Numbered from the stretch's first letter, positions 1-9,930 are shown. The stretch: 60,885 bases of DNA from Bacteroidota bacterium (GCA_003250395.1 QKGM01000052.1:1-60885); one strand, 5' to 3'. Program-made: numbers and translations. The notes: generated by a model not told the origin, from the sequence alone.

Positions 1-1181
1 GTATTTATCCTTATGCATTTGCTATTCTGTTAATGAATAGCGAAAATGCAAATTGAAATCCGTTTAATCGAAAAAAGCCTGCAACTAACTAAATTTCAAA
101 TATTTCAAAGAACATTATTAGATTTTAATGGGACAGCAATGACCATAAATAATAATTTATGATCCACAAAAAGTTCTATAATGACTCATTCCTTCCCTTA
201 ATAACCTGCTGTACAAAACAATACACCAAGCCCAAAAAGATGTTCATAACCGCACACCCCTAAAGCACATTGCCGACAGCCCAAACTCATTATCTACTTA
301 TTTTCAATGTATTACACCCCAACACACAACAATGAAAGCCAATATCCGGGATATCTCTTCATTACATAGTGCATAAAAAAAGGGAATAAATTGAATCTTG
401 ATTTCCGTTTTCCAGAAAATAGCTATTTACGCTCATGGGAATATGAGCCTGTAACAAACCCCTGCAATCTGAAAATACTTTGCTAGTGATTAAACTGGTC
501 GGTTTTGTATTATTTACCCCGAATCCGAAAGACAGACTGATCGGGCACTAAAACTCTAAACCGGTCACATCAGGCCATAAGCCATTAGAGCAATAAATAA
601 CAATAAAATATCTTGGTCAGTCAATTATCAGTCAATAAATAATACGCAGGATGCTATTCAGATTTGTAGTGCAATATGCTAGTTTAAATAAGCCAGATCA
701 ACCAGATACTATCCCCATATGCAGGAACCTGATTCAATCTCCTCAGGCTATTCTAATGTCGTACGAGTATATTTAAGCAACCAAAACATATATTCTACAA
801 CAATTGACATTCAGAGCCCTAAAAGAATAAAGACACACCTAAGATATACCTAAGATACCTCGTGACCCATTTTCACCTGTCTTTTCTAAGAATTTACAGT
901 AAAAAGGCAAGAATTTGAGGTATAGTTCAAAAGGAATTTACAAAGATCGATCCATTAAGATACGCTTATCCTTGGAATTTGGCTGATGGTAATAATTACA
1001 GGAACGAATATACAAAAGAACCCGGACTGTGAACCCTGCATTCCGTATAGATTAATAAATTCTAAGATTAACTGTTGCTATAAAAAGCGTTAACAAAAGC
1101 AAAAGGATTAAGTTCGGAAATGAACTTAGCACTATGCTGAATCAATTAACGATTAAACAAGAGATCAAAATGTTGAGTCGT
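1..1181. other. non-coding left edge, no gene seen
   Basis: No reading frame with a recognisable product, no tRNA and no terminator was found. The stretch is AT-rich. Near the edge lies an imperfect inverted repeat (about 15-50), in which GCATTTGCTATTC faces GAATAGCGAAAATGC with two unpaired bases. No T-run follows it, so it is not a clear terminator. A short direct repeat (CCTAAGATA twice) lies near 838-858. Confidence 0.5.
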
Positions 1182-1676
1182 TTAATATAGCGCCAAATAT
1201 TCCCAGGAATTTCCTGTCCACGCAAGAAATCGTTCAAAATCAGCATGACTGATCACCCAGGAAGCAGTATTAACAAGCGGGTGAAAACTAATCCGGTCGA
1301 TACGCTGAAGATTTTTGTCAATAAAAAGGTGGACATGGTTTTGCAGATCGTTTACAAGCCCAAAAGGGGTAACAGAGCCTGGTTTCACACCCAGGTAACG
1401 CTGCATCCGTTCCTCTGAGGCAAAAGTAAGCTTACCTTGTTGTAATCTCTTCTCCAGATCATGAATTACCAGATCGTTTGTATGCTCAACTATGACAAGG
1501 TAATGCCTGTTTCCTTTATGATTGCGAAAAAAAAGATTTTTACAATGGGCAGCCTCAATATCTTTCCAGTATAACCTGGCTGTGCTGATATCGGGTGCAG
1601 GAGGGTGAACATATTCGGTATATTCAATGTTCAATAACTCGAAAACATCCTGAAGCGGTTGGCCTTTTGAAATCAT
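1182..1676 (-). CDS. YbaK/ProX-type prolyl-tRNA editing (deacylase) protein
   Basis: A 164-residue single-domain protein of the YbaK/EbsC aminoacyl-tRNA deacylase superfamily. It is closest in character to the free-standing ProX/PrdX proteins, which hydrolyse mischarged Ala- or Cys-tRNA(Pro) in the cytoplasm. Supporting sequence: an N-terminal EYVHPPAPD segment, a central K-N-L-F-F-R strand, and the C-terminal GSVTPFGLVND and FHPLVNTASW blocks typical of the family. The length fits a one-domain editor. The ATG at 1676 is preceded by a TATTTTTG box at 1695-1702. It stands alone, divergent from the metal importer. Which mischarged tRNA it edits cannot be told from sequence. Confidence 0.85.
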   Translation of the reverse strand: MISKGQPLQDVFELLNIEYTEYVHPPAPDISTARLYWKDIEAAHCKNLFFRNHKGNRHYLVIVEHTNDLVIHDLEKRLQQGKLTFASEERMQRYLGVKPGSVTPFGLVNDLQNHVHLFIDKNLQRIDRISFHPLVNTASWVISHADFERFLAWTGNSWEYLALY

Positions 1677-1694
1677 CCCGGCAAAAAATTTTCA

Positions 1695-1702
1695 CAAAAA
1701 TA
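1695..1702 (-). promoter_or_regulatory. candidate -7 box (TATTTTTG) for the tRNA-editing gene
   Basis: The minus strand reads TATTTTTG, matching the Bacteroidota -7 consensus TAnnTTTG, about 19 bases before the ATG. No convincing -33 TTTG is visible. Confidence 0.35.
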
Positions 1703-1758
1703 ATTAAATAAGGATACCCTGAAATGTCAGGGCTGGAGTGACATTCTGACCATCCGGA

Positions 1759-1766
1759 TAGTTTTG
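1759..1766 (+). promoter_or_regulatory. candidate -7 box (TAGTTTTG) for the metal importer operon
   Basis: TAGTTTTG fits TAnnTTTG and lies 41 bases before the ATG of the binding-protein gene. No palindromic Zur-type operator was recognised around it. Confidence 0.35.
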
Positions 1767-1807
1767 GTATATTCGTTGATAGAAACAGTAAGCAAATTTA
1801 ACCACTG

Positions 1808-2698
1808 ATGTTTAAACGCTACCAATTCATTATCTATTCATTAGCAATAGTATGGGTTCTTTCAGGCTGTCATTCCGAACAGTCAAACAATAACAAACCG
1901 CTCGTTGCGGTAAGTATACTGCCTCTTCAGTATCTTGTCGATAACATTTCTGGTGGAACTGTAGAAACAATGGTGATGCTCCCCCCAGGTACTAGCCACG
2001 AAGCATACGATCCTGCGCCAAAACAAATGACCCAACTGGCAGAGGCAAAGCTTTATCTGACCACAGGCAATACTGCTTTTGATGAATCGTGGCTTCCAAA
2101 TCTGGCCGGTAATAATCCAGGAATGACAGTCAGGATACTCACTGATGGCATAGACCTGATAGCTGGTTCCTGTACCCATGAAGGACATACCGGGGATGAC
2201 CATCACGAGGGAGTTGATCCTCATTACTGGCTCTCACCCCGCTCGTTTAGGATTATGGCTACCAGTATTTACAACGAGCTTTCTCAACTGATACCGGAAA
2301 ACAAGGGACTATTTCAGCAGAAATACGATTCCATCACAGGAATAATTGATGAGATAGATTCGCTTGCCTCCAAAGAACTTGCAGGGTTACCGAACCGTCA
2401 ATTCATGGTATTTCATCCTGCACTCACATATTTTGCCCGCGATTATGGACTTAAGCAGATGGCTATTGAAGCTGATGGTAAATCGCCAGGGGCAAGCGGG
2501 CTAAGATCATTCATTGACATTGCCCGTCAGGATAAGATTAAAGTTATTTTCATCCAGAAGGAATATGACTCCACCAATGCCTCAGCTATAGCACGCGAGG
2601 TGGGTGCCACAACAAAATCGTTTGATCATATGGCTTACGACTGGCCTGCCAACATGACTCATATCATCACTTCATTGAAAGAAAGCTTAAGTCAATGA
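1808..2698 (+). CDS. zinc/manganese ABC importer, substrate-binding lipoprotein (ZnuA family)
   Basis: A cluster A-I metal-binding protein of 296 residues that captures Zn(II) or Mn(II) in the periplasm and delivers it to the permease. It has a lipoprotein signal with lipobox LSGC (Cys21). Likely metal ligands are His64 (in GTSHEAYDP), His139 (in DPHYWLSP) and His203 (in FHPALTYF). A His-rich loop at about 123-133 (HEGHTGDDHHEG) is typical of the zinc-specific ZnuA type and favours zinc. The stop codon overlaps the ATPase start (ATGA), so the three transporter genes form one operon. Metal preference is inferred. Confidence 0.9.
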   Translation: MFKRYQFIIYSLAIVWVLSGCHSEQSNNNKPLVAVSILPLQYLVDNISGGTVETMVMLPPGTSHEAYDPAPKQMTQLAEAKLYLTTGNTAFDESWLPNLAGNNPGMTVRILTDGIDLIAGSCTHEGHTGDDHHEGVDPHYWLSPRSFRIMATSIYNELSQLIPENKGLFQQKYDSITGIIDEIDSLASKELAGLPNRQFMVFHPALTYFARDYGLKQMAIEADGKSPGASGLRSFIDIARQDKIKVIFIQKEYDSTNASAIAREVGATTKSFDHMAYDWPANMTHIITSLKESLSQ

Positions 2699-3462
2699 GT
2701 CTGAAACCAGTCCTCCCGCTGCTAAAGATCGAGAACCTGGCTGCCGGTTATAACGGTCGTATTGTGTTACACGACATAAACCTCACCATAATGGCCAACG
2801 ATTTCATTGGTGTAATAGGCCCCAATGGTGGAGGGAAAACCACGCTTCTGAAAGTTATAACCGGGCTAATACCGCCCATGACCGGTCTGATGAATTACGG
2901 TCCTTTACTGGATAATGGACGCCGCATTGGTTATCTTCCTCAGATGCATCAATATGACAGGAATTTCCCGATTCTGGTACTCGATGTAATTCTCTCAGGC
3001 GGAATGGGACAACGTAAACTAATAAATCCTTTCAACAGAACTGACCGCAAGAGGGCAACTGAATTGATGGCAATGACAGGGCTCAGCCATCTTCAGAATC
3101 ATCCAATCGGTGACTTGTCTGGAGGACAGGCTCAACGTGTCTTTCTTTGCCGTGCGCTGATGAACGACCCAGCCCTGTTGATCCTTGATGAACCGGCCAA
3201 TTTCGTGGATGCAGGATTCGAAGCCGAATTATACGATATTCTTCACGATCTTAACAAAAAAATGGCTATCATAATGGTCACCCATGACCTAGGAATAATT
3301 ACCCCCTACGTTAAGACAATTGCCTGTGTCAACGGAGATTTACACTATCACCCCTCGTCCGAGATTACTCAGGACCTGCTTGCTACTTACAGTTGTCCTA
3401 TTGAACTCATCACTCACGGCACTGTCCCTCATCGTGTGCTAAAAACCCATACAGAACCCTGA
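2695..3462 (+). CDS. zinc/manganese ABC importer, ATPase (ZnuC family)
   Basis: The cytoplasmic ATPase of the importer, 255 residues. Walker A is GPNGGGKT (42-49), the signature is LSGGQAQR (141-148), and Walker B is LLILDEP (161-167), followed by the switch His in VTHD. The motif set and length match ZnuC/MntB-type ATPases. The start overlaps the binding-protein stop by 4 bp, and the permease ATG follows one base after its stop, so translation is probably coupled. Confidence 0.92.
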   Translation: MSLKPVLPLLKIENLAAGYNGRIVLHDINLTIMANDFIGVIGPNGGGKTTLLKVITGLIPPMTGLMNYGPLLDNGRRIGYLPQMHQYDRNFPILVLDVILSGGMGQRKLINPFNRTDRKRATELMAMTGLSHLQNHPIGDLSGGQAQRVFLCRALMNDPALLILDEPANFVDAGFEAELYDILHDLNKKMAIIMVTHDLGIITPYVKTIACVNGDLHYHPSSEITQDLLATYSCPIELITHGTVPHRVLKTHTEP

Positions 3463-3463
3463 C

Positions 3464-4285
3464 ATGATCACAGATCTGACTCAATATACCTTCTTCACCA
3501 ATGCCATGGAAGCATCTCTGCTTATCAGCATACTGTGTGGTATTGCAGGTACGTGGATTGTTGCCAGAAGGCTGGTTTTTATTGCCGGGGGTATTACACA
3601 CGCCTCATTCGGAGGAATCGGGCTCGGATATTATCTTGGAATTAATCCCTTGCTTGGGGCAGCGGCATTTGCTGTTGCTTCTGCCAATTTGATGCTGTTT
3701 GGAACACGGAAAGGGAACCTACGTGAAGATTCAGCAATCGGCATTTTATGGTCATTTGGTATGGCAACAGGAATCCTGTTTATCTTCCTCACTCCAGGTT
3801 ATGCGCCCAACCTGATGACTTACCTCTTCGGCAGCCTGCTTACAGTAGGGACTATGGAAATTAACCTGATGTGGATACTTTCGGCTATCCTGGTTGTCTT
3901 TTTCGTATTGTTTTATAGGGTGATTCTTACCATTGCCTTCGACGAAAACCATGCCCGAGCTATGCGGCTACCGGTTGAGCTGGTTAATTATACACTAATG
4001 ACCCTTATTGCTCTCGTGATAGTGTTAAGTATCAGGGTTTCCGGAATTATTCTGGTAATCTCATTCCTGACTATCCCCCAAAGTACCGCAAATCTCTTCT
4101 CACGCAGTTTCAACCACATCATGTTCAGCTCTGTTGCCATCAGTCTTGTTACATCACTTACAGGGCTCTATCTGAGCTACTGGTTGAACGTTCCGTCTGG
4201 TGCTACTATCATTGTTGTAATGGTGATCGTATTTATCTTTGCCAGATTAATGAAATGGATTTCATTAAGCCATTTCAGGAGATAG
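3464..4285 (+). CDS. zinc/manganese ABC importer, permease (ZnuB family)
   Basis: An inner-membrane permease of the ABC-3 family, 273 residues with about eight hydrophobic segments. Family features are the N-terminal VARRLVFIAGGITHASFGGIGLG region and the SIRVSGIILVISFLTIPQSTA segment near 190-210. It is the third and last gene of the operon. The next gene on this side is rnpB on the opposite strand, so the operon ends here. No strong hairpin terminator is visible in the 110 bp between them. Confidence 0.92.
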   Translation: MITDLTQYTFFTNAMEASLLISILCGIAGTWIVARRLVFIAGGITHASFGGIGLGYYLGINPLLGAAAFAVASANLMLFGTRKGNLREDSAIGILWSFGMATGILFIFLTPGYAPNLMTYLFGSLLTVGTMEINLMWILSAILVVFFVLFYRVILTIAFDENHARAMRLPVELVNYTLMTLIALVIVLSIRVSGIILVISFLTIPQSTANLFSRSFNHIMFSSVAISLVTSLTGLYLSYWLNVPSGATIIVVMVIVFIFARLMKWISLSHFRR

Positions 4286-4401
4286 AATTCCAAGAGAGGA
4301 AACTGGCATAGTCCTATCCCGGATAATGACAATATAAACACCAGGAAATAACTCACTGATTATGAAACACAATCCTGATATTTTAAATCAGGAAGAAAAA
4401 A

Positions 4402-4786
4402 ACGACAGTTCTGTAAGCGGGATTCTGTTCCCTGCTGAAGCAGGGTTTCTACCATTTATCTGGGATGCCGGTCACCCGACACCTCTATCGGCCTACCCTC
4501 CGGGCTCGGACGAGCAACCCTCCCATTTGCACCGAAATACAAACATCCCCGGTTTATTTGGCCTTTCAACCCCTGAGGTTTACCCCCATCAGAAGTCACC
4601 AACTGATGTCGTGAGCTCTTACCTCACGTTTTCACCCTTATCGCACCAGAGGTGCGACGGTAATTTTCTGTGGCACTGGCTGTTACCGCTTTCACGGCAC
4701 CTTCCCGTTAGGAAGCAAGGCGCTCTGCGTTGTCCCGACTTTCCTCCCCTGCCCTCACAGGCAAAGGCGATAGAACAAACTGTCGT
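4402..4786 (-). ncRNA. rnpB: RNase P RNA, bacterial class A
   Basis: The catalytic RNA that removes 5' leaders from tRNA precursors. On the minus strand the ends pair as helix P1 (ACGACAGTT at 4786-4778 with AACTGTCGT at 4410-4402). The universally conserved GAGGAAAGTC lies at 4737-4746, GGTAAGAGCTCACG is near 4610-4623, and the 3' conserved ACAGAATCCCGCTTACAG occupies 4411-4428. The P4 halves and the roughly 385-nt length fit class A. A T-run follows the P1 3' strand, which therefore probably doubles as part of the terminator. An open frame of 145 codons on the plus strand (4362-4799) is the antisense of this RNA and not a gene. Confidence 0.95.
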
Positions 4787-4885
4787 AATTTCATCCTGAA
4801 TATCAAAGAACGTATATTGACCAATAGTACTAATAATCAGACACTAAAAGCATGCAAAATAAATAAATTAACATCCAGCCACACT

Positions 4886-6079
4886 TTAACCATTGACCTC
4901 TAACCCCTTCTGATGGGTAATCATAACATCGATGGCACCTGTTCCAAATCTATTAGCAGGTGCAGGTTGAAAATAAACCTGAGAATATTCCCTTAGTCTT
5001 TCGCGAATTGCATTACGTAATACACCAGCACCGATTCCGTGTATAAAAGTAACCTTATAATAGTTATCGGCAATAGCACTATCAAGACATTTCACAAAGT
5101 AAGAAAGCTGTAGCGAAAGCATCTCTGTCGGATCAAGTTCTTTATGATCTTCAACCATTGACTCGATATGCAAATCAACAATAGCTTCACGGGCTGCAGT
5201 CCGGTGACGGGTAATGTATGATTCAGCTTCAGCCGGCTTTGCCTTCACAGGTTCAGGTTCAACAGGTGCAGTGTATTTCTCGACAGGCTCCCCGGCTTTA
5301 CGCATCAGCGACAACGATTCAAGACTTACCAGTTCATACACAAATGACCGTCCCTCTACAAAATGATAATCACGGAAAGTATCTTCATGAAGCAACTTAA
5401 CAGAAGGAACCTTATACTCAACATTTGCAGGATTAAATATCTCTTTAGGCTTATCAGGATGAATCATCAGTTGTACAATTCCATCTCCCCAAAGCGAAAT
5501 ACGATCCCTTTGAACGCTCTCTACATGAACCATGGCCAATGGGGGAACAGACCCGTAATCTACTCCACGCCATCCGCCTTTTAATGTCCGGATGAACCAA
5601 GAATACAATACATCATGATCGGTAAAGTTAACCAGCATAACATCGACATTGCCGGTAATCAGCCACCGCTGATCCTGAGGAACGAAAGCCAGATACACCC
5701 CTGGAGGATTGGCTGCACGTCGATATCCTGCAGCAAGTGGCAGAATTCTGTCGTCATTCAAAGCCATCTCCGTTTCTCGGGTAGTATCAGCCTGTGATGC
5801 ATCGACAATATGAGAATCTTTCCCTTTACCTGGTTTTTGAGTAGATTCCGCCTTCAAACCAGGTTTTGAAGGTTGATTTATCTTACGCCGATCTTCTTCA
5901 AAGAAGCGGGATGCCGCTCCCTGAGTTGCCTCAATCTTCACAAGGTCAGAGGTAGATGTAGGAATATCAAAACCGTCGTCGATGGTTACATTAACCTTCG
6001 AAGGGCTGAGTATCTTACTGACAATACCTCCCCCCGAAGTGCTGAGAAAACGCACGCGGTCACCTATATTGAATTTCAT
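4886..6079 (-). CDS. DUF2027 / Smr-domain protein
   Basis: A 397-residue protein with an N-terminal SH3-like segment (starting MKFNIGDRVRFLSTSGGGIV), a central DUF2027 region, an acidic/proline-rich linker and a C-terminal Smr domain. The Smr hallmarks are the D-L-H near the domain start (VDLHIE) and the H-G-x-G block (FIHGIGAGVLR). Smr domains of the MutS2/SmrA type bind or nick nucleic acid, but the role of this Bacteroidota-specific architecture is unknown. The frame extends seven codons upstream to a TTG. The ATG at 6079 is preferred because the TACCTTTG box at 6098-6105 lies just before it. Confidence 0.85.
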   Translation of the reverse strand: MKFNIGDRVRFLSTSGGGIVSKILSPSKVNVTIDDGFDIPTSTSDLVKIEATQGAASRFFEEDRRKINQPSKPGLKAESTQKPGKGKDSHIVDASQADTTRETEMALNDDRILPLAAGYRRAANPPGVYLAFVPQDQRWLITGNVDVMLVNFTDHDVLYSWFIRTLKGGWRGVDYGSVPPLAMVHVESVQRDRISLWGDGIVQLMIHPDKPKEIFNPANVEYKVPSVKLLHEDTFRDYHFVEGRSFVYELVSLESLSLMRKAGEPVEKYTAPVEPEPVKAKPAEAESYITRHRTAAREAIVDLHIESMVEDHKELDPTEMLSLQLSYFVKCLDSAIADNYYKVTFIHGIGAGVLRNAIRERLREYSQVYFQPAPANRFGTGAIDVMITHQKGLEVNG

Positions 6080-6097
6080 AAATTTTGTTTTAAGGTG

Positions 6098-6105
6098 CAA
6101 AGGTA
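6098..6105 (-). promoter_or_regulatory. candidate -7 box (TACCTTTG) for the Smr-domain gene
   Basis: The minus strand reads TACCTTTG then CA, an exact TAnnTTTG match, 19 bases before the ATG at 6079. The leader would be only about 10-15 nt. Confidence 0.45.
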
Positions 6106-6436
6106 CGGATTTCCATCCTTTGGTTCTGGTTTTTCAACCATGCAGACTATATTCAGGCCCAATACACTGACAGGCAAGATGAATATTGCTGGTAAAGAAC
6201 ATTAAATATAGAATTAGTAATGGGTGACTTTCAATAAACTATCTTACTTCCCGAGGAAAAGTTTAAATACTGTTTACAGTTAAGTTCGTGAATTGATGCC
6301 AATTCAAACACATATGAACTCATCAGTTATATCCACTATAAGTTAAAATGAGGTGTCACAATTTGTCACAATCTGTCAACCTTCGGGCGATATCAACCTT
6401 TGTCATCAATTCACATTTTTACCGACCTTTGTGGCG

Positions 6437-8317
6437 ATGAACCAACACCTTATTGAACTAGAATTACTGGCACCTGCTCGTAATTTATCATCGGGGATTG
6501 CAGCCATCAACTGCGGTGCCGATGCTGTATATATCGGACCATCAGCATTTGGTGCACGAACCGGAGCAGGTAACTCCATTGAAGACATTGCAGCACTTGT
6601 TAAGTATGCTCACCCGTTCAGGGTTAAAGTCTATGCAACGGTTAACACTCTCCTGACCGATAATCAGGTTCCACTTGCTGTAGACTTAATTTATCAATTA
6701 TACGAAGTGGGTGTGGATGCTGTAATCATTCAGGATGCTGGTCTTCTCACCCGGGAATTGCCTCCGATAGCAATTCATGCCAGTACCCAGCTTCATAATT
6801 TCTCGCCTGAAAAAGTAAAATTTCTTGAAAACGCCGGGATCAATCGTGTAGTTCTAGCCCGCGAACTATCATTAAAAGAGATCGCTGATATAAGGGCTAT
6901 AACTACAATAGAACTGGAATCTTTTGTCCATGGTGCACTTTGTGTTTCCTTAAGCGGCCAGTGTTATCTCAGCCATGCACTTACCGGAAGAAGCGCCAAC
7001 CGTGGTGAGTGCTCCCAGCCATGTCGTTCCTATTATTCCCTTTTCGACAGTAAGGGCAAACAATTAGCTGAAAACAAACACCTCCTTTCTCTTAAAGACC
7101 TTAATTTATCTACCCATATCAAACAAATGGCCGAGGCAGGCATTTCCAGTTTTAAAATCGAAGGACGACTGAAAGACGAGGGGTATGTAAAGAACATTAC
7201 AGCATACTATAACGGAATTATAAATCAGTTTATTAACGATAACACTACATACAAACGATCCTCCTCGGGAATCAGCTCCATAGATTTTACTCCTGACCCC
7301 GCAAGATCATTCAACCGGGGGTTTACGACATATTTCATCGATAACCGACAGGCAGATATATACTCTCCCGATGGAAGCAAATCAATCGGCAAGTTGGTAG
7401 GCACTGTAAGGCAGGTACATCGTGATCATATTGTAGCATATTTGACTGATCAGATTGCTAGCGGAGATGGGCTCAGTTTTTTCGACAGAGAAGGAAGACA
7501 AAGAGGAGTAGGAGTTAACAGGACACAGGGTAACAGAATCTTTCCAACCGCAGTTGAAGGGTTATATGAAGGGGCTCAGATATACAGGAACCGTGATCGT
7601 AATTTTGATAATCAGTTGGCTCGTTCAATTTCTGTGCGACAGTTGCCGGTTAAAGCCCGTCTTTCCGAAACCGCAAATGGCATTCTTCTTACCCTCAGTA
7701 CTCTTTGGGATATTCATGTGGATATTGAACAGCCTGTTGAAAAAATCAAAGCAAACGATGAAATTAATTTCAAACAATTCGTTACAGGTCAGATATCAAA
7801 AACCGGAAGCACTATTTTTTATATCGAATCTTTATCAATAGAATGTAATCCTTTGCTGATGAAAGCATCGCTGCTTAACACCTTAAGACGCGATGGGCTT
7901 CAGGCATTACATACCGCGCTGTTGGAATCCTACCAGAAAAATTTGCCAGTACAGACAGTTAAAAATTATGACTACCCTGGACATACCATCGACTTCCGGG
8001 GTAATATACTCAATAGGTGGGCCAGGCAATTCTATGAAGATAGAGGAATTAAAGTAACAGAAGAAGGTTTTGAATCTGGTATTCCAATAAACGACATACC
8101 GCTTATGACTACACGTCACTGCCTTCGTTACAGTTATGGAGCCTGTCTCAAAGAGATGGGAAATCGGGAAAACTCGAATACAGAGAGAAACTGGTGGCTT
8201 ACAGACAATCATCATACCTACCTTCTCCAGTTCAACTGTAAAGAATGCCTTATGCAGGTCATTCTTCCCGGTAATACGGAAATTGTACCTTTGCAGGCCA
8301 AACCTTCTACGAAATGA
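6437..8317 (+). CDS. peptidase U32 family protein (RlhA/YhbU-YrrO-like)
   Basis: A 626-residue U32 family protein. The N-terminal TIM-barrel-like half begins ELLAPARNLSSGIAAINCGADAVYIG. The family signature is E-x-F-x-H-G-A-x-C (ESFVHGALCVSLSGQCYLS), followed by the Cys-containing stretch RGECSQPCR, as in iron-sulfur tRNA/rRNA hydroxylation enzymes (TrhP, RlhA). The C-terminal half is the DUF3656-type collagenase-like extension. Family knowledge favours prephenate-dependent RNA hydroxylation over proteolysis, but the substrate is not predictable. A start 28 codons upstream is open, but the ATG at 6437 sits next to ACCTTTGTGG and begins the conserved domain, so it is chosen. It overlaps the next gene by 4 bp. 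Confidence 0.85.
   Translation: MNQHLIELELLAPARNLSSGIAAINCGADAVYIGPSAFGARTGAGNSIEDIAALVKYAHPFRVKVYATVNTLLTDNQVPLAVDLIYQLYEVGVDAVIIQDAGLLTRELPPIAIHASTQLHNFSPEKVKFLENAGINRVVLARELSLKEIADIRAITTIELESFVHGALCVSLSGQCYLSHALTGRSANRGECSQPCRSYYSLFDSKGKQLAENKHLLSLKDLNLSTHIKQMAEAGISSFKIEGRLKDEGYVKNITAYYNGIINQFINDNTTYKRSSSGISSIDFTPDPARSFNRGFTTYFIDNRQADIYSPDGSKSIGKLVGTVRQVHRDHIVAYLTDQIASGDGLSFFDREGRQRGVGVNRTQGNRIFPTAVEGLYEGAQIYRNRDRNFDNQLARSISVRQLPVKARLSETANGILLTLSTLWDIHVDIEQPVEKIKANDEINFKQFVTGQISKTGSTIFYIESLSIECNPLLMKASLLNTLRRDGLQALHTALLESYQKNLPVQTVKNYDYPGHTIDFRGNILNRWARQFYEDRGIKVTEEGFESGIPINDIPLMTTRHCLRYSYGACLKEMGNRENSNTERNWWLTDNHHTYLLQFNCKECLMQVILPGNTEIVPLQAKPSTK
8286..8293 (+). promoter_or_regulatory. 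candidate internal -7 box (TACCTTTG)
   Basis: TACCTTTG followed by CAGG lies inside the last codons of the U32 gene, 20 bases before the methyltransferase ATG. It could give the second gene its own promoter as well as read-through. Confidence 0.35.
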
Positions 8318-9210
8318 AACTCATCACGCCGGCCCCATGGCCTGATTATGAATTAATCGACACAGGTGACTTCCAGAAACTTGAACGCTTCGGGCGTTTT
8401 ATCACTACCCGTCCGGAACCCAAGGCTTTATGGGAAAAAGCGCTCCCCGATTCTGAATGGCAAAGGCTTAGTCATGCTGTTTTTCGTAAAACAAAGGATG
8501 CCGACCCAGGTGACCGCGAAGAACGCGGAGAATGGTTTATGAAGCCAGGCATGCCTGATCAATGGTTTGTTGAGTTTAAACACAATGATCTGGCAATAAA
8601 AATGAGACTCGGTCTTACTCCGTTTAAACATACCGGTATCTTTCCCGAACAGGCTGACAACTGGCGGTACATTTACAATACCCTTCAACGGATGCAACAC
8701 CCTAACCCGCGTGTCCTCAACCTGTTTGCCTATACTGGTGCTGCTTCACTCGTGGCCAGGGCTGCAGGAGCTGAAGTGGTTCATGTTGAAGCGCTGAAAC
8801 AGCTCATCGGCTGGGCAAAAGTAAATATGGAAGCCTCGGGACTCAGGGATATCCGATGGATGCCTGAAGATGCACTTAAATTTGTAAAAAGAGAAATCCG
8901 TCGTGGAAATCATTACCAGGGAATCATCATGGATCCACCAGCATACGGCCGTGGACCCAATGGAGAAAAATGGATTTTGGAAGACAATATTAAAGAACTG
9001 TTTCAACTCACAGCTGAATTAATCGATCCGCATCAAAGCTTTGTCGTCATTAACCTTTACTCAAAAGGGACAAACCCTCTCATCAGCCAAAACCTATATG
9101 AAGGAACATTCGGAAAACGCTCAAGCCTTGAATGTGGAGAACTCTACATAGCTGATCAGGCAGGAAGAAAGATGCCTTTCGGAACCATACTACGGGATCA
9201 ATGGCAATAA
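8314..9210 (+). CDS. class I SAM-dependent methyltransferase, RlmI/RlmK-like
   Basis: A 298-residue Rossmann-fold methyltransferase. Motif I is VLNLFAYTGAASLVARAAGA (about 131-150), with the acidic residue after strand 2 in VVHVEA. The catalytic-type motif IIMDPPAYGRGPNGEKW is typical of the RlmI/RlmK/YccW group, which methylates C5 of cytosine or N7 of guanine in 23S rRNA. The N-terminal PUA domain of full RlmI is absent, so the exact target is uncertain. Its ATG overlaps the U32 stop (ATGA), which suggests coupled expression of two RNA-modifying enzymes. Confidence 0.85.
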   Translation: MKLITPAPWPDYELIDTGDFQKLERFGRFITTRPEPKALWEKALPDSEWQRLSHAVFRKTKDADPGDREERGEWFMKPGMPDQWFVEFKHNDLAIKMRLGLTPFKHTGIFPEQADNWRYIYNTLQRMQHPNPRVLNLFAYTGAASLVARAAGAEVVHVEALKQLIGWAKVNMEASGLRDIRWMPEDALKFVKREIRRGNHYQGIIMDPPAYGRGPNGEKWILEDNIKELFQLTAELIDPHQSFVVINLYSKGTNPLISQNLYEGTFGKRSSLECGELYIADQAGRKMPFGTILRDQWQ

Positions 9211-9901
9211 CCGCTTTTTGATTTTCGGCCAATCCTTGCCATGTAAAATCTGTACAACCTCTAAAGATGGTATTGCAGTTGGAAATATAAGGATCTTACT
9301 TGGTCTTTTTGCTATATACCTCCACATCAACAGTAGATATATAAAAATCTGATTAGCAGATTACTTATTGAGGTTATTATAACCACAACTGAATAAATCG
9401 CTCTTGAGATACTCAGTCATAAGGCAAAGTGGCCTATATGCCAAAGAACCACCTTCAAACAAACCCACCTTCATCTCATAGCCAAAACAAGGGAATATCT
9501 TACCGGCGAAGAAATATTTCTAACCTGTACACAAGATTTATAATCTGCCATTCAGGTTTTGAATAAATACATTTTATTGCATTGCACTTCCCGATTTTAA
9601 AATTTACCCGGCAGGCGTCAATATTTCAATTCTTCTGAGAACAAATCTTAATACCACTCAGTTTTAACCATCAGATTAATCGTTCTTAATAAAGATATCT
9701 ATTTACCTAATTAAGTTATTCAAAGAACCTGAGAGAGCTTAAAACAGGAATGAAGTTACACTGCTATCAATAACTATAAGGGAAATGTTAAATATTTGAG
9801 CATTGACAAACAAATAAAGAGTGATTGCATTCGAGGCTAATTTATATATTATTATCTGCTCAAAATAAAATGGCAGTAAGGGTTCAGTACAAAATTAAAA
9901 G
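9211..9901. other. intergenic, nothing recognised
   Basis: About 690 AT-rich bases between the methyltransferase and the tRNA-Asp terminator. I see no supported frame, RNA gene, repeat array or clear hairpin terminator here. Confidence 0.4.
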
Positions 9902-9929
9902 CAAAAAAAAAGCCCCTTAAAGGGGCTTT
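9902..9929 (-). terminator. rho-independent terminator of tRNA-Asp
   Basis: AAAGCCCC (9909-9916) pairs with GGGGCTTT (9922-9929) over a five-base loop. On the minus strand it is followed by a run of eight or more T. It begins one base after the tRNA discriminator-plus-C, so it directly abuts the tRNA 3' end. Confidence 0.85.
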
Positions 9930-9930
9930 G

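Noticed and set aside
15-50. terminator at the left edge
   Set aside because: The inverted repeat is imperfect and not followed by a T-run on either strand. No gene end lies within the window beside it.
4362-4799. 145-codon plus-strand frame, proline- and histidine-rich
   Set aside because: It is the antisense of the RNase P RNA gene, whose conserved blocks and P1 helix are plain on the minus strand. The protein has no domain or signal.
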